A DNA stretch of 64,000 bases, from NCBI RefSeq assembly GCF_009601705.1, contig NZ_CP045687.1, positions 532,630 to 596,629 on the forward strand, in the 5' to 3' direction. The notes under the pieces are model-generated. The model was not told the origin of the DNA. It did not search any database and worked only from the letters and a program-made list of their open reading frames with translations. The stretch is from Sulfolobus sp. E5-1-F. Its GTDB lineage: Archaea; Thermoproteota; Thermoprotei_A; Sulfolobales; Sulfolobaceae. The position numbers and the translations under genes were made by a program. This document shows, piece by piece, positions 42,767-51,142 of this stretch (the stretch's first letter is position 1; the number at the start of each line of letters is the position of its first letter).

Positions 42767-44266
42767 ATGGCCAATAACTTTATCTTAGCAATAGATGAGG
42801 GAACAACAAGTGCTAGAGCAATAATTTATAATCAAGATTTAGAAATAGTAGGAATAGGCCAACGCGAGTTCCCTCAATATTATCCACAGCCGGGGTATGT
42901 AGAGCATAATCCAGATGAGATATGGTATGCACAGATGTTAGCTATTAAAGAGGCAATGGAAAAGGCAAAGATTCAAGCTAAACAGATTATTGGAATTGGA
43001 GTAACTAATCAAAGGGAAACAACTATATTGTGGGATGTAAAAAGTGGAAAACCAATTTACAATGCAATAGTTTGGCAAGATAGAAGAACATCTAATATAA
43101 CAGATTGGCTAAAGGCAAATTACTTTAGGATGATAAAGGACAAAACTGGACTAGTCCCTGATCCTTATTTTAGCGGATCTAAAATAAAGTGGATATTAGA
43201 TAATATCCCTAATGCAAGGGAGAAGGCTGAAAGAGGAGAGATAAAGTTTGGAACTATTGATACATATCTAATATGGAAATTAACTAATGGTAAGGTTCAC
43301 ATAACTGATTACTCAAACGCCTCTAGAACTATGTTATTTAATATAAATAATCTTGAATGGGATAGTGAAATATTAGAACTATTGAAAATTCCGGAGAACA
43401 TATTACCTGAGGTAAGGCCCTCGAGTGAGATCTATGGTTATAGTGAAGTTTTGGGATCCTCAATTCCAATATCTGGAGATGCTGGGGATCAACAAGCTGC
43501 ACTATTTGGGCAAGTAGCCTACGAAGTGGGTGAAGTAAAGTCAACGTATGGGACTGGAAGTTTTATCTTAATGAATATAGGTAGTAATCCAATTTTTTCA
43601 GAAAATTTATTAACTACTATAGCCTGGGGTCTGGAGGATAAAAAGGTTACATATGCTTTAGAAGGGAGTATATTCATAACTGGCGCAGCAGTACAATGGT
43701 TTAGAGATGGGTTAAGGGCAATAGACGTATCGGATGAAATTGAACCACTAGCTGCAAGTGTTCCAGATACTGATGGTGTTTATTTCGTACCTGCATTTGT
43801 TGGTCTAGGAGCTCCATATTGGGATCCTTATGCAAGGGGATTGATAATAGGCATTACAAGAGGTACTACGAAGGCTCATATAGCTAGGGCAATACTAGAA
43901 TCAATTGCATACCAAACTAGAGATGTTATAGAAACAATGGAGAAGGATTCCGCAAGTAAAATAAAAGTACTAAAAGTAGATGGTGGAGCAGCTAAGGACA
44001 ATTTACTAATGCAATTTCAAGCAGATATTTTAGGGATAAAGGTGATAAGGCCAAAAATAATGGAGACTACTTCTATGGGTGTTGCTATGTTAGCTGGCTT
44101 AGCGGTGAATTATTGGAATTCCCTTGATGAATTGAAACAAAAATGGAAGATTGGTAATGAGTTCACTCCAGCTATGGGTGAAAAGGAAAGGGAAAGACGC
44201 TACAGGGCGTGGAAGGAAGCTGTGAAGAGATCTATGGGATGGGAAAAATCATTAGGTAGTGAGTAA
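42767..44266 (+). CDS. glpK: Glycerol kinase
   Basis: The 499-residue kinase of the FGGY family makes glycerol 3-phosphate from glycerol and ATP in the cytoplasm. Motifs in order: [13 protein letters not shown] at the N-terminus (phosphate 1), [11 protein letters not shown] (Arg-Glu glycerol contacts), the [13 protein letters not shown] (catalytic Asp near residue 240), [10 protein letters not shown] and the C-terminal [20 protein letters not shown]. The length is that of bacterial GlpK. It is followed 2 bp later by glpF. Its product is the substrate of GlpD, read divergently. Confidence 0.95.
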   Translation: MANNFILAIDEGTTSARAIIYNQDLEIVGIGQREFPQYYPQPGYVEHNPDEIWYAQMLAIKEAMEKAKIQAKQIIGIGVTNQRETTILWDVKSGKPIYNAIVWQDRRTSNITDWLKANYFRMIKDKTGLVPDPYFSGSKIKWILDNIPNAREKAERGEIKFGTIDTYLIWKLTNGKVHITDYSNASRTMLFNINNLEWDSEILELLKIPENILPEVRPSSEIYGYSEVLGSSIPISGDAGDQQAALFGQVAYEVGEVKSTYGTGSFILMNIGSNPIFSENLLTTIAWGLEDKKVTYALEGSIFITGAAVQWFRDGLRAIDVSDEIEPLAASVPDTDGVYFVPAFVGLGAPYWDPYARGLIIGITRGTTKAHIARAILESIAYQTRDVIETMEKDSASKIKVLKVDGGAAKDNLLMQFQADILGIKVIRPKIMETTSMGVAMLAGLAVNYWNSLDELKQKWKIGNEFTPAMGEKERERRYRAWKEAVKRSMGWEKSLGSE

Positions 44267-44268
44267 TT

Positions 44269-45156
44269 ATGTCATTAGTCATCATAAAGGATTCTCTATG
44301 GAGATATTTCGCTGAGTTTATCGGTACTTTTATTCTTATATTATTCGGAGACGGTGCAGTAGTAGCCTCGTTATTAACTAACACTCCAAGTTATGGATTC
44401 ATAATGGTCTCATGGGGTTTTGGAGTAGTTTTAGCAATCTACGCTGTTGGTCCAATAAGTTGTGCACATATAAATCCAAATGTGACACTAGCTATGGCTG
44501 TAACGAAAAGGATGAAATGGGTTGATGTAATACCGTACATTTTATTCCAAATTTTAGGCGCTGCAGCCGCTGCCGGAGTATTGCTAGCATTTTGGGGAAA
44601 CATCATTGTGAAAATGGATCCTCCACCGTATTTAGACGCTCAAGTAGCAGCTGCGTTCTTTACACAATACACCAATCCATTCTTCTGGGGTCAGTACTGG
44701 CCAAAGTCGTTACTTTTACCCAATACTCCCAATGCCGGTATATTATCCTATCAGATAAATACTGTATTCCCCTTATGGATAGGTGCTTTAGGAGAAGCTT
44801 TAATGACATTTCTCTTATTACTAATAGTGCTTGCAGTAACAGATTCGGACTCACCTTATTTTAATCAGTCGTTAGCACCGTGGGCAATAGGAATAGGTTA
44901 TGTTATGCCATTTCTGCTATTTGAAGCGCAATTAACTGGAGGAATGATAAATGAAGCGAGAAGCTGGGGACCTATGTTAGCGCTTTGGCTTTTTGGATAT
45001 AAGACTGGTGCGTTCAACTTTAGAGGAGAATATTTCTTCGTTTACGGGATTCCAGATTTTATAGGAGGTATTTTAGGAGCACTTTTCTGGGATTATGCAC
45101 TAAAACCTTATTTAAGGTTCTTGAAAAAGAATAGTGGAGAAAATAATAAAAAATAA
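44269..45156 (+). CDS. glpF: Glycerol facilitator (MIP/aquaporin family) with altered NPA motifs
   Basis: The 295-residue MIP-family channel should let glycerol cross the membrane. Six spans and two half-helices are visible. The first pore motif reads HINPNVTLAMAV (NPN, not NPA), and the second reads TGGMINEARSWGP (NEA, not NPA); both half-helix contexts are otherwise conserved, including the Arg after the second motif. The loop between spans 3 and 4 is long. It starts 2 bp after glpK, so the pair is an operon. Whether the changed motifs alter selectivity is unknown. Archaeal members with such changes may be common; I cannot check. Confidence 0.88.
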   Translation: MSLVIIKDSLWRYFAEFIGTFILILFGDGAVVASLLTNTPSYGFIMVSWGFGVVLAIYAVGPISCAHINPNVTLAMAVTKRMKWVDVIPYILFQILGAAAAAGVLLAFWGNIIVKMDPPPYLDAQVAAAFFTQYTNPFFWGQYWPKSLLLPNTPNAGILSYQINTVFPLWIGALGEALMTFLLLLIVLAVTDSDSPYFNQSLAPWAIGIGYVMPFLLFEAQLTGGMINEARSWGPMLALWLFGYKTGAFNFRGEYFFVYGIPDFIGGILGALFWDYALKPYLRFLKKNSGENNKK

Positions 45157-45166
45157 AACTATGCTA

Positions 45167-45185
45167 TTCTCTTTTTTCTTTTTTA
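45167..45185 (+). terminator. T-rich terminator after glpF
   Basis: A TTCTCTTTTTTCTTTTTTA run follows the glpF stop at a distance of about 10 bp and separates it from the convergent MFS gene. Confidence 0.55.
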
Positions 45186-45190
45186 TATAT

Positions 45191-46462
45191 TTATTTAATC
45201 CCCTCCGAGGTAATTTCTAATGGTTTTTTAGCAGTCTCTTTACTCATGAGTGTAGATATTATGAACGCTATCAAACATACAGAACCAAATAGTAATAATG
45301 AGTTAAAGAATCCTATCTGTTTCGTTAATATTGGGAAGTAAAATACACCAAGCACTGAACCAACTCTACTAATTGCAGTAGCGAATCCTTGTCCAACCGC
45401 TCTTACTGGAGTAGGATATAGTTCGGTTGGATAAAATAGGGTTACTGCACCTGCCCATTGTTCAAAAGCTACGAATAACATGAAATATGGTACTAATATT
45501 CCTCCAGTGACCTTATAAACACCACCTAGGTATAATAGTAACGTCATGAAACCTAATCCAACTAGTAATACTACTCTCCTTCCTAATGAGTCAACAAGGG
45601 CTTCAGCAATGATATATCCTAAAACAGAAGCTCCTGCGATAGCTAGAGTACCTAGTACTGTTTCATATTTTGATGGGAATGCGAATTCCTCAAGCAAAGC
45701 TGGATAATACAAACCAATTCCATAAGCGGCAACGTCAAATAAAAACCAAACACTGGTTACGAAAAGTGTAATTTTTAGTAATTTTCCCTTAAATAAATCT
45801 GCTACACCTCTAACTCCCTTATTCTCCATTTCTCTGCTTATCTCCTTAATATTAGCCTTTCCAGAGGAAACTAGCCATCTTGGAGACTCAATTAATCTAA
45901 GTCTAAGAAGAATTATTGGTACTGATATCAAACCCCCTATTAGAAAGACATATCTCCAGAAGTAATTTCCAGTTGGTAATAAAAATAACGTTACAATTCC
46001 AGAAATTGCAACGCCAATCCAGTACATTGCTACGGACCCAGTCAAATACCTACCTCTGGATCTTGAAGGTGATAGTTCTGACATCAATGTGCTACTTAGT
46101 GGATAATCTCCACCTATTCCTACTCCTAATAGCAGTCTAGAAATAAAAAGTTCAACAAAGTTCTGGGAAATTGCAGATAATATACCAAAAACTAAAAAGA
46201 AGAAAAGATCAAGCCCCATTATCTTACTCCTACCCATCTTATCTGATAACCATCCAAATAGGATAGAGCCCGGTATCATGCCAATTAATGACGCAGCTAG
46301 CAATAAACCATATTGAACAGTTGTTAATGAGAACTCTTTATATATTACAGTGGCAGCGAACGATATGCTGTTTAAATCATAGCCATCCAATAAAAAACCA
46401 GCTGAAGTTACTATGAACGTTTTGATTCTTGTTGAAAGTGGTATATTATCGAAGTAGCTCAT
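45191..46462 (-). CDS. MFS transporter (organic-acid/sugar porter type)
   Basis: The 423-residue protein has 12 spans. GFLLDGYDLNSISFAATVIYKEF in span 1, GSILFGWLSDKMGRSKIMGLD between spans 2 and 3, and GVGIGGDYPLSSTLMSELSPSRSRGR in spans 4-5 are typical of the aromatic acid/phosphate/sugar porter branch. It is a separate branch from paralogues A and B. It converges on glpF and lies 50 bp after the ABC permease gene, which reads the same way; whether they share a transcript is unclear. The substrate is unknown. Confidence 0.87.
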   Translation of the reverse strand: MSYFDNIPLSTRIKTFIVTSAGFLLDGYDLNSISFAATVIYKEFSLTTVQYGLLLAASLIGMIPGSILFGWLSDKMGRSKIMGLDLFFFLVFGILSAISQNFVELFISRLLLGVGIGGDYPLSSTLMSELSPSRSRGRYLTGSVAMYWIGVAISGIVTLFLLPTGNYFWRYVFLIGGLISVPIILLRLRLIESPRWLVSSGKANIKEISREMENKGVRGVADLFKGKLLKITLFVTSVWFLFDVAAYGIGLYYPALLEEFAFPSKYETVLGTLAIAGASVLGYIIAEALVDSLGRRVVLLVGLGFMTLLLYLGGVYKVTGGILVPYFMLFVAFEQWAGAVTLFYPTELYPTPVRAVGQGFATAISRVGSVLGVFYFPILTKQIGFFNSLLLFGSVCLIAFIISTLMSKETAKKPLEITSEGIK

Positions 46463-46512
46463 TACGATTATCTCATAATTTTATAAATAAAAGTGTTTCT
46501 ACGAGAAAAAGT

Positions 46513-47385
46513 TCACTTGGAGAGATATTTCCAAGATAGTACTATACCGATAGTAGATAATATTACTGCGAATAATCCTAGATACAGAAAGTCTAGGCCA
46601 AGATTTGTGCTTATTCCTAGTAACAATCCTCTCGCAACACCATTGGAATACGTTAATGGATTAATGTAAGCTACCGGCTTTAACCAATACGGCATTGATT
46701 TTATTGGATAGAATGCGTTGCTAGTAAAGAGCAATGGTAGGTTTAATAGATTCATTATTGCCATTTGCGACTCCCAACTAGTAGCTCTTAATGCTAGCAT
46801 TAGGAATAGTGAAGATAAGCCAAAGGACATTAGAAACAACGCAGCGTAAACTCCTAAGAAGTCTAGAGGGCTTATCCCTGGTGCAAAAGTCATTCCCAAT
46901 AGTACTGCAACAACAAGAACAATTGTAGCTTGAACTAGTGACCTTATTACCGCTGAAAGTACCTTTCCTATTATTATATTCCCTCTAGGGACTGGTGTTG
47001 TTAGAATTCTATCTAATACTCCTAATCTCCTATCCCAAACTATTGACATACCACTCTGCATTGATGTAAATAATACAATGAAAGATAGCATTCCAGCAGC
47101 CAAGAAAGAGAAGTAATCAGTAGTTCCGAAGGTCTGTTTGAGTATTTCTAAACCTATTTCGTCTAATACTTGCTTTGGTATTGTCAGACCAGGTATGTTA
47201 AAGGCGGTCTCTGTGAAAATAGTACCTAGATTCATTGCCTTGCCGAATATTCCTAACCAGAATATTGGCTGTATTAATGAAAGGAGGAGTATTACCGGTG
47301 CCTTATACCACTTCTTCAGTTCCCTAGATGCTAAAGTCCACAAACCGTGGAAAACAGAATAGTTATTTCTTTCCTCCTCTATCAT
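46513..47385 (-). CDS. ABC-2 type exporter permease
   Basis: The 290-residue protein has the ABC-2 permease plan: a cytoplasmic N-terminal helix (WTLASRELKKWYKAPVILLLS), a long outer loop (residues about 50-88), and five or six spans with the RLGVLDRILTTPVPRGNIIIGKVLSA segment, the coupling helix that meets the ATPase. The gene overlaps the end of the ATPase gene by 4 bp. It exports an unknown compound, perhaps a drug or a lipid-like molecule. Control by a PadR regulator in the same operon is typical of such exporters. Confidence 0.88.
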   Translation of the reverse strand: MIEEERNNYSVFHGLWTLASRELKKWYKAPVILLLSLIQPIFWLGIFGKAMNLGTIFTETAFNIPGLTIPKQVLDEIGLEILKQTFGTTDYFSFLAAGMLSFIVLFTSMQSGMSIVWDRRLGVLDRILTTPVPRGNIIIGKVLSAVIRSLVQATIVLVVAVLLGMTFAPGISPLDFLGVYAALFLMSFGLSSLFLMLALRATSWESQMAIMNLLNLPLLFTSNAFYPIKSMPYWLKPVAYINPLTYSNGVARGLLLGISTNLGLDFLYLGLFAVILSTIGIVLSWKYLSK

Positions 47386-48383
47386 GTTCTGGCCCTCCTC
47401 ATAGTTCTTCTAAACGCAAACATTTCTTGAGCGCTTGCCTCTTCATCTCTTAAGCTCTTTCCAGTAAACTCCATATACACTTCATCCATAGTGGGTTCAG
47501 TAATTGACATCCTACTAACCTTAATTCCATTTTTAACTAGAGACTCTAATATCTCAGGTGCTTTCTCTTCACCATTTTTAACCTTAATTCTAATACCATC
47601 ACTAACTCTTCTTACATCTAAGATTCCATCCTTTGATGAAGAGATTATCTTAATAGCCAATTCATCATTACTGGTTTGAAGTGAGACCACATCTCCACCA
47701 ACCTTTTCCTTTAACTCCTTAGGGCTTCCTATTGCTAAGATCTTTCCTTTATCAATTATCGCAATTCTATCTCCGTACATATCTGCCTCTTCTAAGTAAT
47801 GCGTTGTGACGAAAATTGTCATTTTGTATTCCTCCTTGAGTTTCATTATGTATTGCCATATTGCGGCCCTAGTTTGTGCATCTAAACCTAATGTTGGTTC
47901 GTCTAAGAACAATATTCTAGGCCTACTTATTAATGACATTGCAATTTCTAATCTCCTCCTCATTCCACCAGAGTATGTCTCCACTTTTCTCTTAGCTGCA
48001 TAAGTTAACTCAACCATTTCAAGTAACTCCTTAGCTCTCTCCTCTGCTATTCTTTTCGGAATTCCATAAAGTCCCGCCATCATCATCATGTTTTCCCAAC
48101 CAGTCAAATCCTCATCTGCTGTGTATTCTTGAGGAACTACGCCAATTGATTGTCTAACTAATGCAGGCTGTTTTACTACATCATATCCACTAACCGTCGC
48201 AGTACCCTCAGATGGTTTCAATACTGTTGTTAGCATTTTAATTGTAGTTGACTTTCCAGCACCGTTGGGACCTAGAAAACCAAATATTTCTCCCTCATAT
48301 ACTTCGAAGTTGATGTGATCGACTGCGACAAATTTCCCAAATCTCTTAGTCAGATTTATAGCCTTTATCGCAACATTACGCAT
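47382..48383 (-). CDS. ABC exporter ATP-binding protein
   Basis: The protein of 333 residues (ATG 48383, MRNVAIKAINLTKRFG) has all ABC motifs: Walker A GPNGAGKST at residues 38-46, the Q-loop VPQEYTADEDLTG, signature YSGGMRRRLEIA, Walker B RILFLDEPT and the H-loop TTHYLEEAD. A C-terminal domain of about 100 residues (DVVSLQTSNDELAIKIISSS on) is typical of DrrA-type ATPases. The start overlaps the PadR gene by 8 bp. An upstream codon at 48401 would lengthen it by six residues. It drives the permease encoded next. Confidence 0.92.
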   Translation of the reverse strand: MRNVAIKAINLTKRFGKFVAVDHINFEVYEGEIFGFLGPNGAGKSTTIKMLTTVLKPSEGTATVSGYDVVKQPALVRQSIGVVPQEYTADEDLTGWENMMMMAGLYGIPKRIAEERAKELLEMVELTYAAKRKVETYSGGMRRRLEIAMSLISRPRILFLDEPTLGLDAQTRAAIWQYIMKLKEEYKMTIFVTTHYLEEADMYGDRIAIIDKGKILAIGSPKELKEKVGGDVVSLQTSNDELAIKIISSSKDGILDVRRVSDGIRIKVKNGEEKAPEILESLVKNGIKVSRMSITEPTMDEVYMEFTGKSLRDEEASAQEMFAFRRTMRRART

Positions 48384-48783
48384 TTTTAACAACCTCCTCA
48401 ATTTCCTTTATTGCACTAATGATTCGGTGCTTATATTCGATTAGTTTATTCCTTTCAACTTCTTTAAAGAATTGTGCTAATCCCTCAAGTTCTTGTACAG
48501 AATCCTCAATACTATTAATCTGTTTGATAGGTAAAAATTCCTTAATCTCTTCGGTTCCCTTAGCGGTAATCTTGTATTTACCATCTGAAGTTTTCTCTAT
48601 GACTCCTTCCTCTTCCATTTTATTAAGTAGTGGATATATGGAACCAGGTGAAGGTTTCCAAAATCCCCAAGTCATCTTATTAATATCATCGATTATTTCG
48701 ATACCTCTTCTAGGGGATTGCCATAGCAACCAAAGTGTCATTAATCTTAATCTCCCTTTCTGTCTAGCTATTAACTCACTCAT
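48376..48783 (-). CDS. PadR-family transcription regulator
   Basis: The 135-residue protein has the PadR winged helix (SELIARQKGRLRLMTLWLLW, GIEIIDDINKMTWGFWKPSPGSIYPLLNKMEEEGVIEKTSDGKYKITAKG) followed by a helical C-terminal dimerisation arm. It is the first gene of the operon PadR-ATPase-permease and should repress it until an exported drug-like compound binds. The ATG is at leaderless distance from the TAAATTTAAATTT box, and two exact operator-like repeats flank that box. Confidence 0.9.
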   Translation of the reverse strand: MSELIARQKGRLRLMTLWLLWQSPRRGIEIIDDINKMTWGFWKPSPGSIYPLLNKMEEEGVIEKTSDGKYKITAKGTEEIKEFLPIKQINSIEDSVQELEGLAQFFKEVERNKLIEYKHRIISAIKEIEEVVKNA

Positions 48784-48785
48784 AC

Positions 48786-48805
48786 TATCAGTTTCGATAG
48801 TAATA
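48786..48805. promoter_or_regulatory. PadR operator copy 1
   Basis: TATCAGTTTCGATAGTAATA is repeated exactly at 48824-48843. With the base before it, it contains the inverted arms CTATC and GATAG. It lies between the TATA box and the PadR start codon, where a bound protein would block transcription start. Confidence 0.7.
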
Positions 48806-48817
48806 AATTTAAATTTA
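48806..48817 (-). promoter_or_regulatory. TATA box of the PadR-ABC operon
   Basis: A run of alternating A and T blocks (TAAATTTAAATT on the minus strand) is centred about 28 bp before the PadR ATG at 48783. It lies exactly between the two operator copies. Confidence 0.65.
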
Positions 48818-48823
48818 CCGGAT

Positions 48824-48843
48824 TATCAGTTTCGATAGTAATA
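48824..48843. promoter_or_regulatory. PadR operator copy 2
   Basis: This is a second exact copy of TATCAGTTTCGATAGTAATA, 38 bp from the first, upstream of the TATA box where TFB would bind. The two copies together could hold two PadR dimers. Confidence 0.7.
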
Positions 48844-49496
48844 GTCATAGACGTTTACGTTTGTCCTAACAATAATTTAAAATATATTATAATTTATTAT
48901 TTCTTTATTATTTTCTGATTTTAATGTCGTTTAATTCTCATACTAAATAGGAGGGAAGAAATTTCGATCTATAATGTATAGATAATTGCGATTTAATTAT
49001 AGAACTATCATCGCTAAAAGAGTATAAGTATTACTTTGTGTAAATTTACCTCAAATCCCTTAAACCTTAAATACTAAGATAGATTCTCCTCAAGAAAATT
49101 TAAGAATTGTAAATAGTTGAAGCGTAAATAGTATAAATACACCTTATCTTGTATTGTAAAAATTAAACATTATATACTATACGTCATTTTCAAGAAACTA
49201 CTATATATGAGTTTAATACTGAACTATCCCGATAATAGGGCAGAGAAGGAGGAATGGAGAAAAGTTCCGGGACTTCAGTGAAATCCAAGGGCTGAGGGTT
49301 AATATTAAATATTATGAAATTCTATGAACCCCAAACCCCTTTTATCACTTTAATTAGTTAAAAATAAACACTTATCATGAGCCCAATGACTCATCCTTTA
49401 AGTATGCGTTCCGTATATTAATTCAAAAACTTTTGTAATCGAGTTATTTCTCGAATAAAAGTATAATCTAATCTTATAAAGATAAACTTTAATAGT
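48844..49496. other. 653-bp intergenic region with a short GC-richer coding-like patch
   Basis: No gene of normal size is seen. Most of the region is very AT-rich. A patch at about 49201-49300 is clearly richer in G and C. It holds a 24-codon frame from ATG 49207 to TGA 49281 with PDNRAEKEEWRKVPGLQ at its end. This could be a tiny gene, an RNA or an eroded transposase piece. An inverted repeat ATGAG/CTCAT follows at about 49378-49395. Confidence 0.4.
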
Positions 49497-49523
49497 ATGG
49501 GTACCTATGAAATAGGGGTACCT

Positions 49524-50684
49524 ATGAAATTCATTTTCGGTAAACCAGTTGACGAACCTTTTGATAGGGAGAATGAGGTAAAACAGTTAGTTGAAATGAT
49601 GAATAGAAGACAACCAGTTGCAATTATTGGCGTTAGAAGGATAGGAAAGACTTCCGTAATATTAAAAAGTTTAAAAATTATTGAGACTCCGAAAGTCTAT
49701 ATCTCTGTAGAGGACTTTATAGAAGGTAAAAGTTTTGACCTAGTCTCATTTCTATCATTATATTCATCACTTCTAATAACCAATACCTTGAATTACGTGG
49801 AACCAAAAAGGAAAATATCTCAAATAGTTAAGCAGAAGGGTAAGGAATTACTTGATAAGTTAAGAGAACTAATAGGGTATGTTAAGCTCTCGTTTAATAT
49901 AAATCTTGTAGAAGTAGAAGTATTTCTTAATAGCGTAAAAAGAGGGGGTGTTAAGGAGTCAATTCCACAAATTTTAGAATTACCGGAAAGGCTTGCTGAA
50001 GAGTTTGGGTTAAATACTATTGTAGTTGCCATTGATGAGTTCCAGTACTTAAAACTAGCGTCTCAGAATTATCCTGGGATTTTCCACTTATTAAGGAGTA
50101 AGTGGCAATTTCATAATAAAGTATCATATGTGATTTCCGGTTCTTCAGTAGGTCTTTTAGAAAAAATATTCTACGATAAAAAGGAACCATTTTACCAATT
50201 TTTCTTTCCAATTTATATAAAACAGTTTGATAAAAATACCTCGTTTAATTTCTTAAAGCAAGGCTTTAGAGACGAGGGAAAGGACTATGAGGATAACGCT
50301 CTATTACTTGCTATAGAAGAGCTAGATGGTATTCCTGCTTGGCTTAACTATTTCGGGTTAAAGAGTTTGCAGTGTAATGAGGTTACATTAGAATGTGCTA
50401 AGAAAGTAATTGAAGATATAACATTTAACGACCCAATTGTAAGAGGAATAGTTCAAGAGGAGTACAACAAATTAGGAAAGAATGCTAGAATCATATTGAA
50501 ATACTTAGCAGAGAAAGGTGGTAAAGGTGATCTGAAGGGTTTGGAGTTAGGCAAGGCGAGTATAAATGAAGGATTGAAGAGCTTATTAGGTAGTGGTTAC
50601 ATCGTTAAAGAAGAAAGGGGTAAGTATGCCATTATTGATCCGGTAATTGTTAAGGTTTTAAAAAGCTCTACGCAAACTATTTAA
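49524..50684 (+). CDS. Archaeal AAA-type ATPase (archaeal ATPase family)
   Basis: The protein has 386 residues from ATG 49524 (MKFIFGKPVDEPFDREN), the usual family start. It has Walker A GVRRIGKTS at residues 36-44, a Walker B-like TIVVAIDEFQYLK near residue 180, and a C-terminal winged helix (ARIILKYLAEKGGKGDL...GLKSLLGSGYIVKEERGKYAIID). This family is common in archaea and often linked to mobile elements; its role is unknown. An in-frame ATG at 49497 lies in a duplicated 15-bp block (49499-49513 and 49516-49530). A TTATAAAGA box at 49474-49482 puts transcription start near 49505, so the later ATG is preferred. Confidence 0.82.
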   Translation: MKFIFGKPVDEPFDRENEVKQLVEMMNRRQPVAIIGVRRIGKTSVILKSLKIIETPKVYISVEDFIEGKSFDLVSFLSLYSSLLITNTLNYVEPKRKISQIVKQKGKELLDKLRELIGYVKLSFNINLVEVEVFLNSVKRGGVKESIPQILELPERLAEEFGLNTIVVAIDEFQYLKLASQNYPGIFHLLRSKWQFHNKVSYVISGSSVGLLEKIFYDKKEPFYQFFFPIYIKQFDKNTSFNFLKQGFRDEGKDYEDNALLLAIEELDGIPAWLNYFGLKSLQCNEVTLECAKKVIEDITFNDPIVRGIVQEEYNKLGKNARIILKYLAEKGGKGDLKGLELGKASINEGLKSLLGSGYIVKEERGKYAIIDPVIVKVLKSSTQTI

Positions 50685-50712
50685 GACAATTTGCTTTTAA
50701 ATTCTACTTGTC

Positions 50713-51135
50713 ATGGAGGACCCTATTAAAGCAATTGAGGAAATTTTTAAGAAGGCTGATCAAATTTTTAAATTTCTAGATGTAAAAGTGGTTAATTTGG
50801 AAAAAGGTAGAGCAGTTGTGGAGATACCATATAAAGAAGAATTTACCAGAAGAGGCGGTGTTCTACATGGTGGTATTATTATGTCCGCAATTGATATTAC
50901 TGGAGGTCTCGCTGCACTTACGGTAAATGATGCTATGGATCAAGTGACCCAGGAGCTTAAGATTAACTTTTTAGAACCAATGTACAAGGGGCCGTTCACA
51001 ATCGAAGGTAAGGTCCTTAGAAAAGGTAGTACAGTAATAGTCGTCGAAATAGAGTTTAAGGACGCAGACGGGAAATTAGGTGCTAAGGCTATAGGTTCAT
51101 GGTATATTTTGAGAAGCAAGGTACAAGCAAAGTAG
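50713..51135 (+). CDS. Hotdog-fold thioesterase (PaaI type)
   Basis: The 140-residue protein has the hotdog fold: [24 protein letters not shown] with the HGG motif at 52-54 and Asp61 on the central helix, then [39 protein letters not shown] for the sheet. PaaI-type thioesterases hydrolyse aryl- or acyl-CoA to free CoA from dead-end products. It starts 28 bp after the ATPase and ends 7 bp before the convergent peptidase gene. The substrate is likely a CoA ester of the nearby pathways. Confidence 0.88.
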   Translation: MEDPIKAIEEIFKKADQIFKFLDVKVVNLEKGRAVVEIPYKEEFTRRGGVLHGGIIMSAIDITGGLAALTVNDAMDQVTQELKINFLEPMYKGPFTIEGKVLRKGSTVIVVEIEFKDADGKLGAKAIGSWYILRSKVQAK

Positions 51136-51142
51136 CGCAATT

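Noticed and set aside
48844-49496. CRISPR array or leader in the long AT-rich gap
   Set aside because: There are no regularly spaced repeats of 24-30 bp.
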